A stretch of 64,000 nt of DNA, taken from NCBI RefSeq assembly GCF_001423295.1, contig NZ_LMNG01000010.1, positions 1 to 64,000 on the forward strand. The letters are read 5' to 3'. The notes beneath the pieces are model-generated. The model worked only from the letters and a program-made list of their open reading frames with translations. It had not been told where the DNA came from and did no database searches. The DNA is from Methylobacterium sp. Leaf112 (GTDB lineage: Bacteria > Pseudomonadota > Alphaproteobacteria > Rhizobiales > Beijerinckiaceae). Shown piece after piece: positions 43,735-52,223 of this stretch; positions within the stretch are counted from its first letter, which is position 1, and every line of letters begins with the position of its first letter. A program made the translations under genes and the position numbers.

Positions 43735-44145
43735 ATGGACTTCCTCAAATCCCTCACCACCTCGGCCTCCGGCCTCAAGGCCCAGTCGAGCCGCATGCGG
43801 GTCATCGCCGAGAACATCGCCAACGCCGAATCGGCCCCCACCACGCCCGGCGGCGAGCCCTATCGGCGCAAGATCCCGACCTTCACCCAGCAGGTCGACC
43901 GCGAGACCGGGGCGAGCCTCGTCGAGACCGGGCGCGTGCGCCGCGACTCAGCCCCGTTCCGGGTCAAGCACGATCCGGGCAATCCGGCCGCCAACGCGAA
44001 GGGCGACGTGAGCCTGCCCAACGTCAACGGGCTCATCGAGAACATGGACATGCGCGAGGCCCAGCGCTCGTACGAGGCCAATCTCAACATGGTCACCGCC
44101 ACCCGTCGGATGATGGCCAAGACCCTCGAGATCCTCAAAGCCTGA
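43735..44145 (+). CDS. flgC: Flagellar proximal rod protein FlgC
   Basis: The 136-residue protein has LKAQSSRMRVIAENIANAES, a central loop, and PNVNGLIENMDMREAQRSYE followed by ANLNMVTATRRMMAKTLEIL. These are the conserved rod-protein ends. It joins FlgB in the proximal rod. Confidence 0.96.
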   Translation: MDFLKSLTTSASGLKAQSSRMRVIAENIANAESAPTTPGGEPYRRKIPTFTQQVDRETGASLVETGRVRRDSAPFRVKHDPGNPAANAKGDVSLPNVNGLIENMDMREAQRSYEANLNMVTATRRMMAKTLEILKA

Positions 44146-44174
44146 TCCGCACTCCCTCGCGCGAAAGACACCCC

Positions 44175-44492
44175 ATGGCCACCAACGCCTTCGCCGCCGG
44201 AGCCTACGCCGCGGTCCAGAACATCGGCGCCAAGGGCGCGATGGCCAAGGCCGCGCCGGTCGCCAGCCCGCAGGGCATGAACTTCGGCGCGATGCTGTCC
44301 TCGACCCTGGATTCCGTGGGCGAGGCCGGCCGCCGGGCCGACACCCAGGCCCTGGCGGTGGCCGGCGGCAAGGCCAACGTCGTCGACGTGGTCACGGCGG
44401 TGGCCGAGAGCGAGACCGCCCTCCAGACCATGGTCGCCGTGCGCGACCGCATGATCTCGGCCTACGAAGAGATCATGCGGATGCAGATCTAG
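44175..44492 (+). CDS. fliE: Flagellar hook-basal body protein FliE
   Basis: The 105-residue protein ends with VVDVVTAVAESETALQTMVA and VRDRMISAYEEIMRMQI, the FliE C-terminal helices. FliE links the MS ring to the rod. It follows flgC by 29 bases, and a 293-base gap with dispersed repeats separates it from fliQ. Confidence 0.95.
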   Translation: MATNAFAAGAYAAVQNIGAKGAMAKAAPVASPQGMNFGAMLSSTLDSVGEAGRRADTQALAVAGGKANVVDVVTAVAESETALQTMVAVRDRMISAYEEIMRMQI

Positions 44493-44539
44493 GGGTAAGA
44501 CCCACGTCCGCTCCTCCCTGCGCGAGGGCGGGACGATCC

Positions 44540-44710
44540 GAGGTGAACCGCACCGTCTTTCCGGGGCGCCGAAGGCGAAGCCGGAACCCAGAGCCGCCGA
44601 CAGCGGAAGACCTTGCAAAACGTGAGTTTCTTGATCCCGGGTTCCGCTGAGCGGTCCCGGGATGACAAGGCCCCGGGATGCCACGGCCCCGGGATGACAC
44701 GGGGCCGGAG
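44540..44710. repeat. Dispersed intergenic repeat between fliE and fliQ
   Basis: The gap (44493-44785) contains TTTCCGGGGCGCCGAAGGCG near 44558, GCCGGAACCCAGAGCCG, a complementary GATCCCGGGTTCCGCTGAGC and a 16-17 bp unit around CCCGGGATGACACGG three times (44654-44700). Closely related text stands upstream of recA (49,960-50,072). It looks like a Methylobacterium-type dispersed palindromic repeat and contains no gene. Confidence 0.55.
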
Positions 44711-44785
44711 ATTTCCGAAGGCCCGAGCCGTCGAACGCGTTCAACTTTTCCACCTGCTCCTCAGAATCCGAAACGAAGCACCCCC

Positions 44786-45052
44786 ATGACCGGCCTCGCC
44801 ATCATCGACGTCGCGCGCGACGGCATCTTCGTCTTCCTGAAGGTCGCGGGGCCGACCATGCTGGTCGCCCTCGTGGTCGGCCTCGTGATCTCCCTGCTGC
44901 AGGCCCTGACCCAGATCCAGGAACAGACCCTGATCTACGTGCCCAAGATCGTCGCCGTGTTCGCCACCCTGCTGTTCATGCTGCCCTTCATGGGCGACGC
45001 CATGGGTGGCTACATGACCCGCATCGCCGCCCGCATCGTCTCCGGGGGGTGA
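44786..45052 (+). CDS. fliQ: Flagellar export apparatus protein FliQ
   Basis: The 88-residue protein has two membrane hairpins (GPTMLVALVVGLVISLLQAL and VAVFATLLFMLPFMGDAMGG) with TQIQEQTLIYVPKIVA between them. It is the small export-gate subunit. I chose ATG 44786. A 21-bp tandem repeat array starts nine bases after its stop. Confidence 0.95.
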   Translation: MTGLAIIDVARDGIFVFLKVAGPTMLVALVVGLVISLLQALTQIQEQTLIYVPKIVAVFATLLFMLPFMGDAMGGYMTRIAARIVSGG

Positions 45053-45060
45053 CGCCTACC

Positions 45061-45165
45061 ATGACGGGCCGCGAACCTGCCGTGACGGGCCGCGAACCTG
45101 CCATGACGGGCCGCGAACCTGCCATGACGGGCCGCGAACCTGCTATGACGGGCCATGAACCTGCT
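45061..45165 (+). repeat. 21-bp tandem repeat, five copies, running into the fliR start
   Basis: The unit ATGACGGGCCGCGAACCTGC plus one base stands at 45061, 45082, 45103, 45124 and 45145. The copies differ by only one to three bases. In the fifth copy CGC has become CAT, giving ATGAACCTG, which is the fliR start codon and first residues (45155). In the fliR frame each copy carries TGA, so the array is not part of the protein. Confidence 0.9.
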
Positions 45166-45919
45166 TCTGCCCGGCATCGCGGCGGCCTTCCTCCTCACCT
45201 TCGCGCGGGTCGGCACCCTGGTGATGCTGCTGCCGGGGGTCGGCGAGCAGCTCGTGTCGCCGCGCCTCCGCCTGGCCTTCGCGCTGCTGCTCACCCTCGT
45301 GCTGTTCCCGACCGTGCGGCCGCTCCTGCCGATGCAGGGCGAGGCCATCGCCGGGCCGGGGCTCATCGCCCTGCTGTTCGGCGAGGTGCTGGTCGGGCTG
45401 GTGCTCGGCCTCAGCGTGCGGATGGTGCTCGCCGCCCTGCAGGTCGCCGGCGTGGTGATGTCGCAGCAGCTCGGCCTGTCCTACGCCATGACCGTCGATC
45501 CGACGCAGGGCGGCCAGCAGACGGCGCTGGGCAATTTCCTGGCGCTCCTCGGCGTCACCCTCATCGTGGCCACCGACCTGCATCACATCGCCCTCGCGGC
45601 CATCGGCCGGAGCTACGTGCTGCTGCCGCCGGACGGCGTACCGGGGTTCGGCGAGGCGGCGGCCCTGGCCCTGAAGGCCATCGCGCGGGGCTTTGCGCTG
45701 GGCGTGCAGATCTCGGCGCCGTTCATCGCCTTCGGCATCCTGTTCAACGTCGGGCTCGGCGTGCTCGCCCGGCTGATGCCGCAGATGCAGGTGTTCTTCG
45801 TGGCCGTGCCGGCCTCGGTGCTCATCGGCATGCTGGTGCTGCTCGGGAGTCTGGGCGTGATGATGGGGGTGTTCCTGGACGATATCGGGCGTTACCTCGC
45901 GGACCTCGCCGGGCGATGA
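45155..45919 (+). CDS. fliR: Flagellar export apparatus protein FliR
   Basis: The 254-residue protein starts MNLLLPGIAAAFLLTFARVG with several spans: VGLVLGLSVRMVLAALQVAG, LGNFLALLGVTLIVATDLHH, ALGVQISAPFIAFGILFNVG. FliR joins FliP and FliQ in the export gate. The start codon is embedded in the fifth copy of a tandem repeat, with GACGGG six bases upstream as a weak ribosome site. Confidence 0.94.
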   Translation: MNLLLPGIAAAFLLTFARVGTLVMLLPGVGEQLVSPRLRLAFALLLTLVLFPTVRPLLPMQGEAIAGPGLIALLFGEVLVGLVLGLSVRMVLAALQVAGVVMSQQLGLSYAMTVDPTQGGQQTALGNFLALLGVTLIVATDLHHIALAAIGRSYVLLPPDGVPGFGEAAALALKAIARGFALGVQISAPFIAFGILFNVGLGVLARLMPQMQVFFVAVPASVLIGMLVLLGSLGVMMGVFLDDIGRYLADLAGR

Positions 45920-45951
45920 GCCGCGCTTCCGGCAGCACGGGGGCCTGACCC

Positions 45952-47019
45952 ATGTCCGACGATGCGGATCCGGAAGACAAGACCGAAGACCCGACTCCGC
46001 GGCGCATCGAGAAGGCCATCGAGCAGGGCAACGTCCCCAACTCCGTCGAGATCAACACGCTCTTCATCCTGGCGGCCTTCACCTTGGCCCTGGTGATGGC
46101 GTCGGGCTCCATCGCGCGCGAACTCGTGGCCGGCATGCGCGGCTTCCTCATGAACGCCCACGCGGTGCCCTCCGACCCGCACGTCTATGCCGCCATGGGC
46201 CTGCGCACGATGCTGATCTACGCCCAGGCGCTCGCCATCCCGGTGGGGCTGGTGGTGGTGGCGGGGCTGGCCGCGGGCCTGCTCCAGCACCCCCTGGTGT
46301 TCTCCGTCGAAGCCATCGGGCTGAAATGGGAGCGGCTCTCGCCCATGGCCGGCGCCAAGCGCATCTTCGGCAAGGAGGCGATGTTCCAGTTCGTGAAGGG
46401 GCTGGCCAAGCTCGCCATGGTGGGCATCGTCGGCGGCACCATCCTGTGGGGCGAGCGCGACCGCCTCGACGCGTTCGTGCGCCTCGACCTCACCGCCACC
46501 CTGGCGGCGATCCTGGCCATCTGCCTCAAGCTCATGGGCGGCATGCTGGCGGTGTTCGTCGTCATCGCCATGGGCGACGCCCTGTACCAGCGCTTCCAGT
46601 GGCGGCAGAAGCTGCGCATGTCCAAGGAGGAGATGAAGCAGGAGCACAAGGAGAGCGACGGCAACCCCGAGGTGAAGGGCCGGATGAAGCAGATCCGCGC
46701 CCAGCGGGTGAAGAAGCGCATGATGGCGGCCGTGCCCACCGCCACCGTCATCGTCACCAACCCGACCCACTACGCCGTGGCCCTGCGCTACGAGGCCGGC
46801 ATGCAGGCGCCGATCTGCGTCGCCAAGGGCGTCGACAGCCTGGCGCTCCGCATCCGGGCGCTCGCCAAGGAACACGGCGTGCCGGTGCTGGAGAACCCGC
46901 CGCTGGCCCGCGCGCTGCACGCCACCGTGGACATCGACGAGGAGATCCCGGCCGAGCATTACCGGGCCGTCGCTGAGGTCATCGGCTTCGTCATGCGCCT
47001 GCGGCGCCGGGCGGCGTGA
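45952..47019 (+). CDS. flhB: Flagellar export switch protein FlhB
   Basis: The 355-residue protein has EDKTEDPTPRRIEKAIEQGN at the N-terminus, four spans and the self-cleavage motif NPTH in ATVIVTNPTHYAVALRYEAG, followed by PICVAKGVDSLALRIRALAK. FlhB cuts itself and switches export from hook to filament proteins. It follows fliR by 32 bases and ends the operon. The cckA gene begins 148 bases later. Confidence 0.97.
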   Translation: MSDDADPEDKTEDPTPRRIEKAIEQGNVPNSVEINTLFILAAFTLALVMASGSIARELVAGMRGFLMNAHAVPSDPHVYAAMGLRTMLIYAQALAIPVGLVVVAGLAAGLLQHPLVFSVEAIGLKWERLSPMAGAKRIFGKEAMFQFVKGLAKLAMVGIVGGTILWGERDRLDAFVRLDLTATLAAILAICLKLMGGMLAVFVVIAMGDALYQRFQWRQKLRMSKEEMKQEHKESDGNPEVKGRMKQIRAQRVKKRMMAAVPTATVIVTNPTHYAVALRYEAGMQAPICVAKGVDSLALRIRALAKEHGVPVLENPPLARALHATVDIDEEIPAEHYRAVAEVIGFVMRLRRRAA

Positions 47020-47167
47020 GCCTTTCGGCGCGTGCGAGATCGGCCAAGCACCACGGTTTGTGCACCTTTTTCCCCGCAATTTAACGGAAGCCGTGGCGGG
47101 ATGACCCTTGCCGCGCGTGCGGACCGGGCGCTAACCGGTAGGCGCAAGAAAGGTGGATCGACCCGGG

Positions 47168-49876
47168 ATGGCTGAGTTCAGCGGACCAACCAAGGCCGCG
47201 TCGAACGCGATCGACCGGTCCGAGCGGCCGGGCCGCGTCGGATTGCTCCTGGTCCTGGCGGGGCTGCTGGTGGGGGCGGCCGTCGGCCTGTCCTTCGTTG
47301 CCAACGAGCAGGCCCAGCCGCTCATCCTCGGCCTCCTGGCGCTGCTCGCCATGGCGGGCGTGTTCTGCCTGTTCGCGCTCGCCATCGGCGCGCTCCAGCT
47401 CGCCGGGCAGACGGGGCGGGACGACATCACCAAGGCCATCGTCGACGCCTCGCCCGAGGGCACCATCGTGGTGGAGGAGGGCGGTCGGCTCATCTACGCC
47501 AACGAGGCCTACCTCACCATCGCGGGCGGTGAGAGCTTCGCCAACCTGCGGGCCGTGGAACGGGTCTTCGTCGGCTCGCCCGAGGTGTCGGAGGCGGTCT
47601 ACCGCCTGGCCCAGGCCGCCCGCGAGGGCCTCGGCCACGGCGAGGAGATCCGCATGGCGCCGCCGCCCGACGGGGCCGGCGACCGCGCCTTCGCGTGGTA
47701 CCGCATCGCCGTGCGGCCCATCGACCGGCCGCGCCGGCCCGCCGCCCTGTGGACCGTGAGCGACATCACCCACGAGCGCGAGCGCCAGGAGAACGTCTTC
47801 CAGGAGCTCCAGCACGCCATCGACTACCTCGACCACGCCCCCGCCGGTTTCCTCTCCATCGATCCGGCCGGGTCCGTCGTCTACATGAACGCCACCCTGG
47901 CGACCTGGCTCGGCTACGACCTCGCCACCGTGGGCTCGGGCGGCCTGCGCCTGCCCGAGATCGCGCCGGGCGCCGACGTGCTCACTGCCACGGGGGGACA
48001 GCCCGGCGAGGTCAGGACCGACCGGTTCGACCTCGATCTGCGCCGCCGCAACGGCCACCCCCTGCCGGCCCGGCTCTACCACCGCGTCGCCTTCGGGCAG
48101 GACGGCAAGCCCGGGTCCTCGCGCACCATCGTGCTCAACCGCTCCGCCGGCGCCGAGACCGACGAGCCCCAGCGCGCGGCGGAAGTGCGCCTCGCGCGCT
48201 TCCTCAACAACAGCCCCATCGCCATCGCGACGGTCGACCACGCCGGCCACATCGCCCGCGCCAACGCCTCGTTCGCGCGCCTGTTCGGCGGCACCCCGCG
48301 CCAGGCGATGCCGGACGGGCACGGCAGCCTCAACGCCGAGCCGACCATCTGGGACGCCCTGGTGGAGCGCGACCGCGCCGCCCTGGAGACGGCCCTGACC
48401 AAGGCGTCCGGCGGGCTCGCCGCCATCGAGCCCATCGAGGTGATGCTGACGGGCGCCGGCAACCGCTCGGCCCGGGTCTGGCTCAGCCCCGCCGGCGTCG
48501 AGGGCGCCGCGGAAGGGGCTCCGGCCCCAGGTACGCCCGCTCAAGGCACGCCCGCTCAAGGTACTTCCGGTCAAGGCACCAAGGCCGACGAATCCGGCGA
48601 CCGCGAACGGGTGATCCTCTACGCCCTGGACACCACCGCCCAGCGCCAGCTCGAACAGCAGGTCGCCCAGGCCCAGAAGATGGACACCGTAGGCCAGCTC
48701 GCCGGCGGCATCGCGCACGACTTCAACAACGTCCTGCAGGCGATCATCGGCTACTCGGACCTGCTGCTCGCGAGCCACCGGCCCACCGACCCGGCGTTCC
48801 AGGACATCATGCAGATCAAGCAGAACGCCAACCGGGCCGCCAGCCTGGTGCGTCAGCTGCTGGCCTTCTCCCGCCGCCAGACCCTGCGGCCCGAGGTGAT
48901 GAGCGTCGGCGAGGCCCTGTCCGACCTCACCCTGCTGCTGAAGCGCCTGCTCGGCGAGCGGGTCGACCTCGACCTCAAGCACGGGCGCGAGATCTGGCCG
49001 ATCAAGGCCGACGTGAACCAGTTCGAGCAGGTCATCGTCAACCTCGCGGTCAACGCCCGCGACGCCATGCCTGAGGGCGGGCGTCTGCTCATCCGCACCG
49101 CCAACGTGGTGCACGATTCCACCCCCGAGGAGGCGCGCCTCGGCATGCCGGCGGGCGACCACGTCCTCATCGAGGTCATCGACACCGGCCAGGGCATCCC
49201 GCCCGACGTCATGGAGAAGATCTTCGAGCCGTTCTTCACCACCAAGGAGATCGGCAAAGGCACCGGCCTCGGTCTCTCGACGGTGTTCGGCATCGTCAAG
49301 CAGAGCGGTGGCACCATCGACGTGCGCTCGACGGTGGGGGAGGGCACCACCTTCCGCATCTACTTCCCCCGCCACGAGCCCGTGGCCGAGCCGGAGCCGG
49401 CGCCCCTGCCGGCCACGAGCACCACGGGCGAGATCGCCGCCCACCGCCTCAAGGGCACCCCCGAACTCGCCGCCCCGTCGCCGAGGAAGCCTGCGCCCGA
49501 CCATACCGGCCAGGGCGTGATCCTGCTGGTGGAGGATGAGGATCCCGTGCGCGCCGTCAACAGCCGCGCCCTGTCGGCCCGCGGCTACACGGTGCTGGAG
49601 GCCGCCTCCGGCCTCGACGCCCTCAAGATCATCGAGGACAAGAGCCAGACCATCGACCTCGTCGTGTCCGACGTGGTGATGCCCGAGATGGACGGCCCGA
49701 CCCTGCTGCGGGAGCTGCGCAAGCACCACCCCGACCTCAAGGTGATCTTCGTGTCCGGCTACGCCGAGGACGCGTTCCGCAAGAACCTGCCCGAGGGCGA
49801 GGACTTCAACTTCCTGCCCAAGCCCTTCAGCCTGAAGCAGCTCGTCGAGACGGTGAAGGAAACCATCGCGCGCTGA
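47168..49876 (+). CDS. cckA: Hybrid sensor histidine kinase CckA
   Basis: The 902-residue protein has two N-terminal spans ([20 protein letters not shown] and [20 protein letters not shown]), two or three PAS domains ([20 protein letters not shown] and [20 protein letters not shown]), the H-box [20 protein letters not shown] with His517, an ATPase domain ([20 protein letters not shown]) and a receiver with Asp835 ([19 protein letters not shown]). CckA feeds phosphate to CtrA via ChpT. A run of five-residue repeats, G-T-P-A-Q type, lies at about residues 455-470. I chose ATG 47168. No own CtrA box is evident. Confidence 0.92.
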   Translation: MAEFSGPTKAASNAIDRSERPGRVGLLLVLAGLLVGAAVGLSFVANEQAQPLILGLLALLAMAGVFCLFALAIGALQLAGQTGRDDITKAIVDASPEGTIVVEEGGRLIYANEAYLTIAGGESFANLRAVERVFVGSPEVSEAVYRLAQAAREGLGHGEEIRMAPPPDGAGDRAFAWYRIAVRPIDRPRRPAALWTVSDITHERERQENVFQELQHAIDYLDHAPAGFLSIDPAGSVVYMNATLATWLGYDLATVGSGGLRLPEIAPGADVLTATGGQPGEVRTDRFDLDLRRRNGHPLPARLYHRVAFGQDGKPGSSRTIVLNRSAGAETDEPQRAAEVRLARFLNNSPIAIATVDHAGHIARANASFARLFGGTPRQAMPDGHGSLNAEPTIWDALVERDRAALETALTKASGGLAAIEPIEVMLTGAGNRSARVWLSPAGVEGAAEGAPAPGTPAQGTPAQGTSGQGTKADESGDRERVILYALDTTAQRQLEQQVAQAQKMDTVGQLAGGIAHDFNNVLQAIIGYSDLLLASHRPTDPAFQDIMQIKQNANRAASLVRQLLAFSRRQTLRPEVMSVGEALSDLTLLLKRLLGERVDLDLKHGREIWPIKADVNQFEQVIVNLAVNARDAMPEGGRLLIRTANVVHDSTPEEARLGMPAGDHVLIEVIDTGQGIPPDVMEKIFEPFFTTKEIGKGTGLGLSTVFGIVKQSGGTIDVRSTVGEGTTFRIYFPRHEPVAEPEPAPLPATSTTGEIAAHRLKGTPELAAPSPRKPAPDHTGQGVILLVEDEDPVRAVNSRALSARGYTVLEAASGLDALKIIEDKSQTIDLVVSDVVMPEMDGPTLLRELRKHHPDLKVIFVSGYAEDAFRKNLPEGEDFNFLPKPFSLKQLVETVKETIAR
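48530..48580 (+). repeat. 15-bp in-frame repeat inside cckA
   Basis: Three copies of a unit like GGTACGCCCGCTCAA (48530, 48545, 48560) with a partial fourth encode [17 protein letters not shown]. It makes a low-complexity linker between the last PAS region and the dimerisation helix and may expand or shrink by slippage without breaking the frame. Confidence 0.8.
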
Positions 49877-49949
49877 TTTTTGCGGGGGCAACGAACCGTG
49901 CGACTCGGGGCTTCGAACCTGACGTCAGATAAGTTGGCCGGAGGCCGAT

Positions 49950-50075
49950 GATCTCCACGCCGTCATTCCGGGGCCGCGGAGCGGAACCCGGAATCCAGAG
50001 CCGCGACGCGCGTTCGACATGGCCCTTCCTGTGTTTCCAAGTTCCGGGTTCGCCTGCGGCGACCCGGAATGAGTG
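49950..50075. repeat. Dispersed intergenic repeat upstream of recA
   Basis: CCGTCATTCCGGGGCCGCGG, GGAACCCGGAATCCAGAGCC and, inverted, CAAGTTCCGGGTTCGCCTGC with CCCGGAATGAG make an imperfect palindrome in the 372-base gap between cckA and recA. Its signature (ATTCCGGGGC...GAACCCGGAATCCAGAGCC) matches the element between fliE and fliQ. Confidence 0.55.
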
Positions 50076-50171
50076 CGCGGGTGTCGTGACCGACCACGCA
50101 ATCCGGCGAGCGGTCCGCCATCGTTTTGAAGCCGTCGCTCCGAAACCACGTCTGCCAGCCTTGCGGAATGA

Positions 50172-50186
50172 GAACAAAACGAGTAC
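50172..50186. promoter_or_regulatory. LexA box (GAAC-N7-GTAC) of recA
   Basis: GAAC (50172-50175), AAAACGA, GTAC (50183-50186) is one base from the alphaproteobacterial GAAC-N7-GAAC box. Its middle is close to the umuD box read on the other strand. It lies 63 bases before the recA start. Confidence 0.7.
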
Positions 50187-50248
50187 ATCAATCGTCATCC
50201 GAGGCGCATTGAGCCTTGCTCCCACCCCATGCATAAGGATGCCGACGA

Positions 50249-51340
50249 ATGGCCCAGCCAGCGCTGAAAGTTGTGGACGCTCCCATGGTGGACAAGGACA
50301 AGGCGAAGGCGATCGACGCCGCACTGTCGCAGATCGAGCGCGCCTTCGGGAAGGGCTCGATCATGCGCCTGGGCAAGAACGCCCAGGTGGCCGAGGTGGA
50401 GGTGGTTTCCACCGGCTCCCTCGGGCTCGACATCGCGCTCGGCGTCGGCGGCCTGCCGCGCGGGCGCGTAATCGAAATCTACGGCCCGGAATCCTCGGGT
50501 AAGACCACGCTGGCGCTTCACACCATCGCCGAGGCCCAGAAGAAGGGCGGCGTCTGCGCCTTCGTCGACGCCGAGCACGCCCTGGACCCGATCTACGCCC
50601 GCAAGCTCGGCGTGCAGCTCGACGACCTGCTGATCTCGCAGCCCGACACCGGCGAGCAGGCCCTCGAGATCACCGACACCCTGGTGCGCTCGGGCGCCAT
50701 CGACGTCCTCGTGGTCGATTCCGTGGCGGCGCTGACGCCCCGCGCCGAGATCGAGGGCGAGATGGGCGACAGCCAGCCCGGCCTCCAGGCCCGGCTCATG
50801 AGTCAGGCCCTGCGCAAGCTCACAGGCTCGATCTCGCGCTCGAAGTGCATGGTGATCTTCATCAACCAGATCCGCATGAAGATCGGCGTGATGTACGGTA
50901 GCCCCGAGACCACCACGGGCGGCAACGCCCTGAAGTTCTACGCCTCAGTCCGCCTCGACATCCGCCGCGTCTCGACCCTGAAGGATCGCGACGAGGCCAT
51001 CGGCAACCAGGTCCGCGTGAAGGTGGTGAAGAACAAGGTCGCCCCGCCGTTCAAGCAGGTCGAGTTCGACATCATGTTCGGCGAGGGCGTCTCCAAGGTC
51101 GGCGAGCTCATCGACCTCGGGGTCAAGGCCGGCATCGTCGAGAAGTCGGGCGCCTGGTTCTCCTACAACAGCCAGCGCCTCGGCCAGGGCCGCGAGAACT
51201 CGAAGGGTTTCCTGCGGGACAACCCCGACATCGCCGCGAAGATCGAGGCGGCGATCCGCCAGAATTCCGGCATCCTCGCCGACAAGATCCTGGATACGGC
51301 CAAACCCACCGAAGAGGATCTGGACGAAGGCGAAGCCTGA
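50249..51340 (+). CDS. recA: Recombinase RecA
   Basis: The 363-residue protein has the full RecA set: GPESSGKTT (Walker A, residues 79-87), [40 protein letters not shown] (L1), [20 protein letters not shown] (L2) and an acidic C-terminus (EEDLDEGEA). RecA pairs homologous strands and triggers LexA and UmuD cleavage. It is preceded by a LexA box and followed by a strong terminator. Confidence 0.98.
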   Translation: MAQPALKVVDAPMVDKDKAKAIDAALSQIERAFGKGSIMRLGKNAQVAEVEVVSTGSLGLDIALGVGGLPRGRVIEIYGPESSGKTTLALHTIAEAQKKGGVCAFVDAEHALDPIYARKLGVQLDDLLISQPDTGEQALEITDTLVRSGAIDVLVVDSVAALTPRAEIEGEMGDSQPGLQARLMSQALRKLTGSISRSKCMVIFINQIRMKIGVMYGSPETTTGGNALKFYASVRLDIRRVSTLKDRDEAIGNQVRVKVVKNKVAPPFKQVEFDIMFGEGVSKVGELIDLGVKAGIVEKSGAWFSYNSQRLGQGRENSKGFLRDNPDIAAKIEAAIRQNSGILADKILDTAKPTEEDLDEGEA

Positions 51341-51362
51341 GTTCCGGCCCCGTCACCCGACA

Positions 51363-51402
51363 TGAGAAGGCCGCCGGGCCCCGTGCCCGGCGGCTTTCTC
51401 AT
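51363..51402 (+). terminator. Intrinsic terminator of recA
   Basis: AGAAGGCCGCCGGGC (from 51364) faces GCCCGGCGGCTTTCT (to 51399) with a five-base loop; the outer A/T pairs give a T-tail on both strands. It starts 24 bases after the recA stop. Confidence 0.8.
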
Positions 51403-51415
51403 GGTGCCTAGCTAT

Positions 51416-51750
51416 TCACGCCGCCCGCGCCGCCGCGAAGAGGCGGACGATTTTGGCGGGCAAATGCCCCGAATGACACGAGTGTGCCGAGGCGGCCTCG
51501 GCGACGTCACGGACGATGTCCTGGGTCGTCGGACCCTGCTGCTCGCGGGAGGCCGCGATGGTGGAGGCGACGCCGTTGATTTCGCGATCTCGCGGATACG
51601 TGCCGTGATGGCGGCGATCGCCGAGACTGCCTGACTCGTGGCGGACTGGATCTCGGCGATCTGGCAGGAAATCTCCTGGGTGGCCTGCGCCGTCTGCCTC
51701 GCGAGCCTCTGCACTTCCACGGGCGCCTGGATTAGGCCGCGGCGCGTCCT
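51416..51750 (-). pseudogene. Fragment of a methyl-accepting chemotaxis protein, 5' truncated and frameshifted
   Basis: On the reverse strand EVQRLARQTAQATQEISCQI, AEIQSATSQAVSAIAAITAR and IREI match the conserved tip and C-terminal leg of chemoreceptor signalling domains. At about 51584 a single base is missing; the next frame continues EINGVASTIAASREQQGPTT, QDIVRDVAEAASA and ends RLFAAARAA at TGA 51416-51418, the usual receptor C-terminus. The N-terminal sensing part, membrane spans and half of the signalling domain are gone. It adjoins the cytochrome c gene within about eight bases. It is a relic and not a functional gene. Confidence 0.8.
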
Positions 51751-51757
51751 CCGACCA

Positions 51758-52093
51758 TCAGCCCGGCGGTAGCACCTCGATGGCGATGCCGGCATAGAAC
51801 GCCGCGAGGTCGGCGATCTCGGCATCCGACAGGCCCTTGGCGACGACATTCATGATCGCGTTGCTCCGGCGCCCGTCGCGGTACTCGGTGAGCGCCTTGA
51901 CGAGGTACGGCTCGACCTGTCCCGCGAGGTTCGGGGCTTCCGGCAGCTTCGACAGCCCGTCCATGCCGTGGCAGGTCTGGCAGGCGGTGGCGGCCTTGCG
52001 GCCCGCCTTGGCATCGCCGGCCCGCGCCGGACCGATGGCGAGCCCGCTCAGGAGCGTGGCGGCGAGGAACAGGGCGGCGGTGGGATGGGTCAT
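51758..52093 (-). CDS. Small class I cytochrome c
   Basis: The 111-residue precursor starts MTHPTAALFLAATLLSGLAI (signal peptide, cut after ARA) and has the heme motif CQTCH (Cys38, Cys41, His42), GLSKLPEAPNLAGQVEPYLV, and a probable axial Met in NAIMNVVAKGLSDAEIADLA. It would carry electrons in the periplasm. Its place 130 bases after the PQQ-type dehydrogenase gene on the same strand suggests that it takes electrons from that enzyme. Confidence 0.88.
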   Translation of the reverse strand: MTHPTAALFLAATLLSGLAIGPARAGDAKAGRKAATACQTCHGMDGLSKLPEAPNLAGQVEPYLVKALTEYRDGRRSNAIMNVVAKGLSDAEIADLAAFYAGIAIEVLPPG

Positions 52094-52223
52094 GCGGACT
52101 CCGGGTTCTGGGGCGATCGAGATATCCGCGCGCAGGCCGTCGAACCAGAAGCCGCAGGGCCATGGGGCAGACGCGACCTGCGGCCGGCGAGCCGGGCGGG
52201 CGCGCGGCCCGCCCCCCAAAAGG

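Noticed and set aside
45061..45165. CRISPR array
   Set aside because: The 21-bp units are directly adjacent with no spacers; no cas gene is near. No CRISPR array was seen anywhere in the window.
45049..45948. 300-codon forward frame that translates the 21-bp repeats as MTGREPA units
   Set aside because: Beyond the repeats it runs out of frame through fliR and gives arginine/alanine-rich noise; the repeats are better read as non-coding DNA.
47081..49891. 936-codon open frame on the reverse strand over cckA
   Set aside because: It is a mirror of a high-GC gene; the protein is made of His/Gly/Arg/Asp runs with no family pattern, whereas the forward frame is a clear CckA.
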